Of a stretch of DNA of 24,157 bases, positions 21,625-24,157 are shown piece after piece. The stretch is from NCBI GenBank assembly GCA_964620095.1, contig CAZUGT010000128.1, forward strand, positions 1 through 24,157, written 5' to 3'. The translations under genes were made by a program, and so were the position numbers. This DNA is from JAJDXO01 sp964620095. Its GTDB lineage: Bacteria > Pseudomonadota > Alphaproteobacteria > Rhodospirillales > UBA2165. How positions within the stretch are numbered: position 1 is the stretch's first letter; each line of letters opens with the position of its first letter. The notes beneath the pieces were generated by a model. That model ran no database searches. It saw only the letters and a list, made by a program, of their open reading frames with translations, and was not told where the DNA came from.

Positions 21625-24157
21625 TTATGACCCTGGACGATCGCTATCGTCCCCGGTTTGCTCCGCGGCCGCCTCGCCGGTTTCCGCGGGAACATCGGAC
21701 GGAACGAGAACCCGTCCCTCTCCCGACCGGCAAGCCTCCAGTTGAGTATCGGCCTCCCGATCGTCGAGGACGAGGAACCTGATTTCTCCCGCATCGCCCA
21801 GCTTGACCGTGTGACCATCCACTTCGACGGGCCGGGCAATGCAATCCACGATTCGTTGGGCAATCGCCAGGGGTTCGGCACCGGGGTCCATGGTGCCGAG
21901 GATCATGCCAAACTCGGTCTCCGAGAGACGGGCCCGGGTATCGGTTTCCCAGGTACAAGCCGTCAGACGCTCGGCAATCTCCTTGAACAGACTGTCACGG
22001 GCGGCTGCCGGCAACCCGCCATTGGCGCCGTGAATATTGTCGAGGGTCCAGATCAGGATACCGGCCCGCTCGCCGAAGCGGCGGAAACGGGCCATCGTAT
22101 GGCGGAGGCGATCCCGGAAAATACGGGCATCCGGAAGGCTGGTGACCGGGTCCCGCACGGTGGAGGCGGCGCTCAGGTCGCGTGTGGTCCTCTCCAGCCG
22201 CTCCGCGATGGAGCGCGTAATCCGGGCCGACATCTCCGCATCCTCGGCGATCAGCTTGATGAACACGTCCTTGGAAATGCTGAGCACGGTCAGCGGCTCA
22301 CCGGCCGTGACGGTGGCGGTCCGCGGCGCCTCGCACAGCAGCGCCAATTCGCCAAACTGATCATTGCGCCCCAGGGTCGCGATATGGGTCGGCCCGTCGG
22401 CGGTTTCCAGAACAATATCCGCGGTCCCGCCGAGTATGATGTACGCGGTCTCGCCGACTTCACCCTGACGGATCACCACCTGGCCCGGATCGTAGATATG
22501 GCGGTCCGAGGCGAAGGTCAGCAGCTTGAGCCGGGAGCGATCCATGCCCTCGAAAAGCGGGATCGACGACAAGACATCGATTTCTTCCCCAAATCCACCG
22601 GCCCCTTCCTCTCGCTCACCGGGCTCCTCGACGGTCGCCGGCTGGGCGCCGAGGCCCTGGTCCACCACCTTGCCGCTTGCCATGGACACGACTTGCTCGA
22701 AGTCGGAGCCGCCCGACGACTGGCCGTCCACGTAGATCAGCGAGCGGCCGTCCTGGAAGCGGCGAACGCCTTCGAGAACCGAGGACTGATTTTCCGGATC
22801 GAGACCGCTGAGCGCTTCGTTGATGACGAAGATGTCGGGTTTCCGGATAATCCCGCGCGCGATGCCGAGCTTCTGCCGCTGTGCGATGGAAAGCCGCGCG
22901 CCGCCGATCCCGACATTGAAATCGAGGCCGAGGTCGACGATGTGCTGGCGGAGGCCGGCCTCATCCACCACTTCCGAGACCAGATCGCCGACCTTCTCCG
23001 CGCTGCCGGCGCGTTCGCCGGCGAGCTTGCCGAAAAGGATATTGTCCTGAACCGGGCTCGCCGCGTTGTAGGCCTCGACATCGAAGAACTCCACCGAGGC
23101 TTTCATCTCGTCCGGCAGGCCTGCATGGAATGCCTTCCGGGCCTCCAGAATGCGCGGCCGGAACAGCGGGTCGATGAGACCCAAATGGTGGCGGGCCGGA
23201 ATAAGCCGGAACGGCAAGGCGCGGAGGCGGGCCATGTCTTCATCGCCGATGGACTCGAGGCCGTTTTGCGCGACCCGCGCCAGTATGGCCTGGAACTCCG
23301 GCAGATCGTCGGAACCGATGAAGCTGTAGCGTTCAAAGAATTCGTGATCCGGCGGCAGCCCCTGGAACAGGTCGACCATGATTTCGGCCAACCTCAGTCC
23401 CTTTTCGAGAAAATCGCCGCTGAGACCAACCGTCTCCAGGACACCGAGCACGTAGGCGTTTTCACCCAGCCGGTCGACGGCGAATTCATCGCCCACCGGC
23501 GTACCGAACAGGATGTTCTCCGCCACGGAAGCATTGGTATTGTATTTTTCCGAATCGAAGCTTTCGACGAACTGCGAGACCTCGGGTTCCTCCAGTCGCC
23601 GGCGCATCTTCTTACGGGCTTCCAGAACAGAGGCGGCAAGCTCCGGCTTCTCCCGCGGATCGATGGTCCGGCGCAAACCTATCTGATAGATATCGGTCGA
23701 GAGGCCGGCCACCCGCAGGACCTCATTGATCCGCGCCGTCAGATTGTCGGAGCCTCCGACGGCCGCCATATCGACCCAATCGGCAAGCCTGTCATATTCG
23801 AGGTTGCCGGAACTTTTCGCCTCTCGAATTTCCCACTCGCGCTGCTTGGCGTCCTCGCCTTCCATCGGCCGCTCGGCCTGGGGCCGGTGCTTCAGGCCGT
23901 AGAGCAGGTTGTCCCGGATAGTTCCCGCGAACATGTAGGCGTTTTGGCCGACATACGAAATCTTTCGGCCGACGACGGATTCCGGAAGATCGATGAGATT
24001 GTGGCCGCCGATACTGAGCCGGCCGCTGTCCGGCGCGAGCAGCCGGGCGAGCACCTGCGAAAATTCATTCTTACCGCTGCCGCCGGGCCCGACCAGCGCC
24101 ACATGCCGGGGAAGATCGATCGACAACGAGGCGCCGTCGATCACCCGCAGGCCGTCA
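21625..24157 (-). CDS. degenerate ABC ATPase fused to cyclic-nucleotide-binding and GGDEF-like domains (5' partial)
   Basis: The frame is open to the right edge; about 843 residues are visible, and residue 1 here is the GTG at 24144. An ABC ATPase starts at once, so the missing N-terminus probably carries a transmembrane domain (inference). Walker A is GPGGSGKN (19-26) and the Q-loop YVGQNAYMFAGTIRDNLLYG (64-83). About 330 extra residues follow, in which the post-Q-loop unit recurs (SVAENILFG 206-214; SPVQDNILFG 363-372), before the closing LSIAQRQKLGIARG (418-431) and IFVINEALSGLD (438-449). A cNMP-binding domain (about 525-635) has FGELALLCEAPRTATV with Glu599 and Arg608. A GGDEF-like domain (about 665-795) has SETEF (741-745) in place of GGDEF. 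Walker A Thr/Ser, Walker B Asp and the H-loop His are replaced, so hydrolysis is doubtful. TAA stop at 21625. Likely a sensory or regulatory protein. Confidence 0.85.
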   Translation of the reverse strand, partial: DGLRVIDGASLSIDLPRHVALVGPGGSGKNEFSQVLARLLAPDSGRLSIGGHNLIDLPESVVGRKISYVGQNAYMFAGTIRDNLLYGLKHRPQAERPMEGEDAKQREWEIREAKSSGNLEYDRLADWVDMAAVGGSDNLTARINEVLRVAGLSTDIYQIGLRRTIDPREKPELAASVLEARKKMRRRLEEPEVSQFVESFDSEKYNTNASVAENILFGTPVGDEFAVDRLGENAYVLGVLETVGLSGDFLEKGLRLAEIMVDLFQGLPPDHEFFERYSFIGSDDLPEFQAILARVAQNGLESIGDEDMARLRALPFRLIPARHHLGLIDPLFRPRILEARKAFHAGLPDEMKASVEFFDVEAYNAASPVQDNILFGKLAGERAGSAEKVGDLVSEVVDEAGLRQHIVDLGLDFNVGIGGARLSIAQRQKLGIARGIIRKPDIFVINEALSGLDPENQSSVLEGVRRFQDGRSLIYVDGQSSGGSDFEQVVSMASGKVVDQGLGAQPATVEEPGEREEGAGGFGEEIDVLSSIPLFEGMDRSRLKLLTFASDRHIYDPGQVVIRQGEVGETAYIILGGTADIVLETADGPTHIATLGRNDQFGELALLCEAPRTATVTAGEPLTVLSISKDVFIKLIAEDAEMSARITRSIAERLERTTRDLSAASTVRDPVTSLPDARIFRDRLRHTMARFRRFGERAGILIWTLDNIHGANGGLPAAARDSLFKEIAERLTACTWETDTRARLSETEFGMILGTMDPGAEPLAIAQRIVDCIARPVEVDGHTVKLGDAGEIRFLVLDDREADTQLEACRSGEGRVLVPSDVPAETGEAAAEQTGDDSDRPGS

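Noticed and set aside
1..24157. Search for tRNA, rRNA, CRISPR repeats, insertion sequences, phage or toxin-antitoxin genes
   Set aside because: None seen. No regularly spaced direct repeats, no transposase or integrase motifs, and almost all bases are taken by ordinary chromosomal genes.

Overview
This window is GC-rich bacterial chromosome, tightly packed, with no tRNA, rRNA, CRISPR array, insertion sequence or prophage gene that I can see. The gene families and their arrangement (an htrA gene next to an OmpR-type two-component pair, an MlaF-like ATPase, VOC, MBL and DM13 proteins, Opp-type ABC genes with a fused ATPase) suit an alphaproteobacterium, probably Rhodospirillales-like. That placement is inference from protein character, not from a marker gene. 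No gene-free stretch reaches 300 bases; the longest gaps (about 110-170 bases) lie before mlaF, upstream of the thioesterase, around htrA, between the M20 hydrolase and nadC, and upstream of fhs.

Layout: 1-1964 (+) holds the 3' end of a 3-hydroxyisobutyrate dehydrogenase-family gene, a lone MlaF-like ATPase and a class-I glutamine amidotransferase-like peptidase C26. 1972-10148 is a long minus-strand block, in transcription order: M20 amidohydrolase, HtrA/DegP protease, OmpR-type regulator, histidine kinase, MBL-fold hydrolase, membrane-anchored DM13 protein, two-domain VOC dioxygenase-like protein, hotdog thioesterase. The protease-regulator-kinase run looks like an envelope-stress module. 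10279-11136 (+) is nadC, convergent with fhs (formate-tetrahydrofolate ligase, minus). Then come a class I SAM methyltransferase (+) and a convergent DUF454/YbaN membrane protein (-), whose 3' ends overlap.

From 14314 to the right edge everything is on the minus strand and very tightly spaced: a large signalling-like ABC protein (5' end outside the window), a small two-helix membrane protein, a fused OppDF ATPase, a periplasmic solute-binding protein, OppB- and OppC-type permeases, and a second methyltransferase. The central five genes are separated by 1 to 36 bases or overlap by ATGA, so they are very probably one transcript encoding a complete oligopeptide-type importer.

The most unusual item is the protein at the right edge. 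It is an ABC ATPase whose segment after the Q-loop appears three times in degenerate form, with substitutions at almost every nucleotide-handling motif, fused to an apparently intact cyclic-nucleotide-binding domain and then to a GGDEF-like domain in which the signature has become SETEF. It looks like a sensory or regulatory ABC protein rather than an ordinary transporter subunit. Smaller points of interest are an operator-like palindrome inside a promoter that would give a leaderless DUF454 mRNA, a palindrome upstream of htrA, and an MlaF-like ATPase lacking its H-loop histidine.
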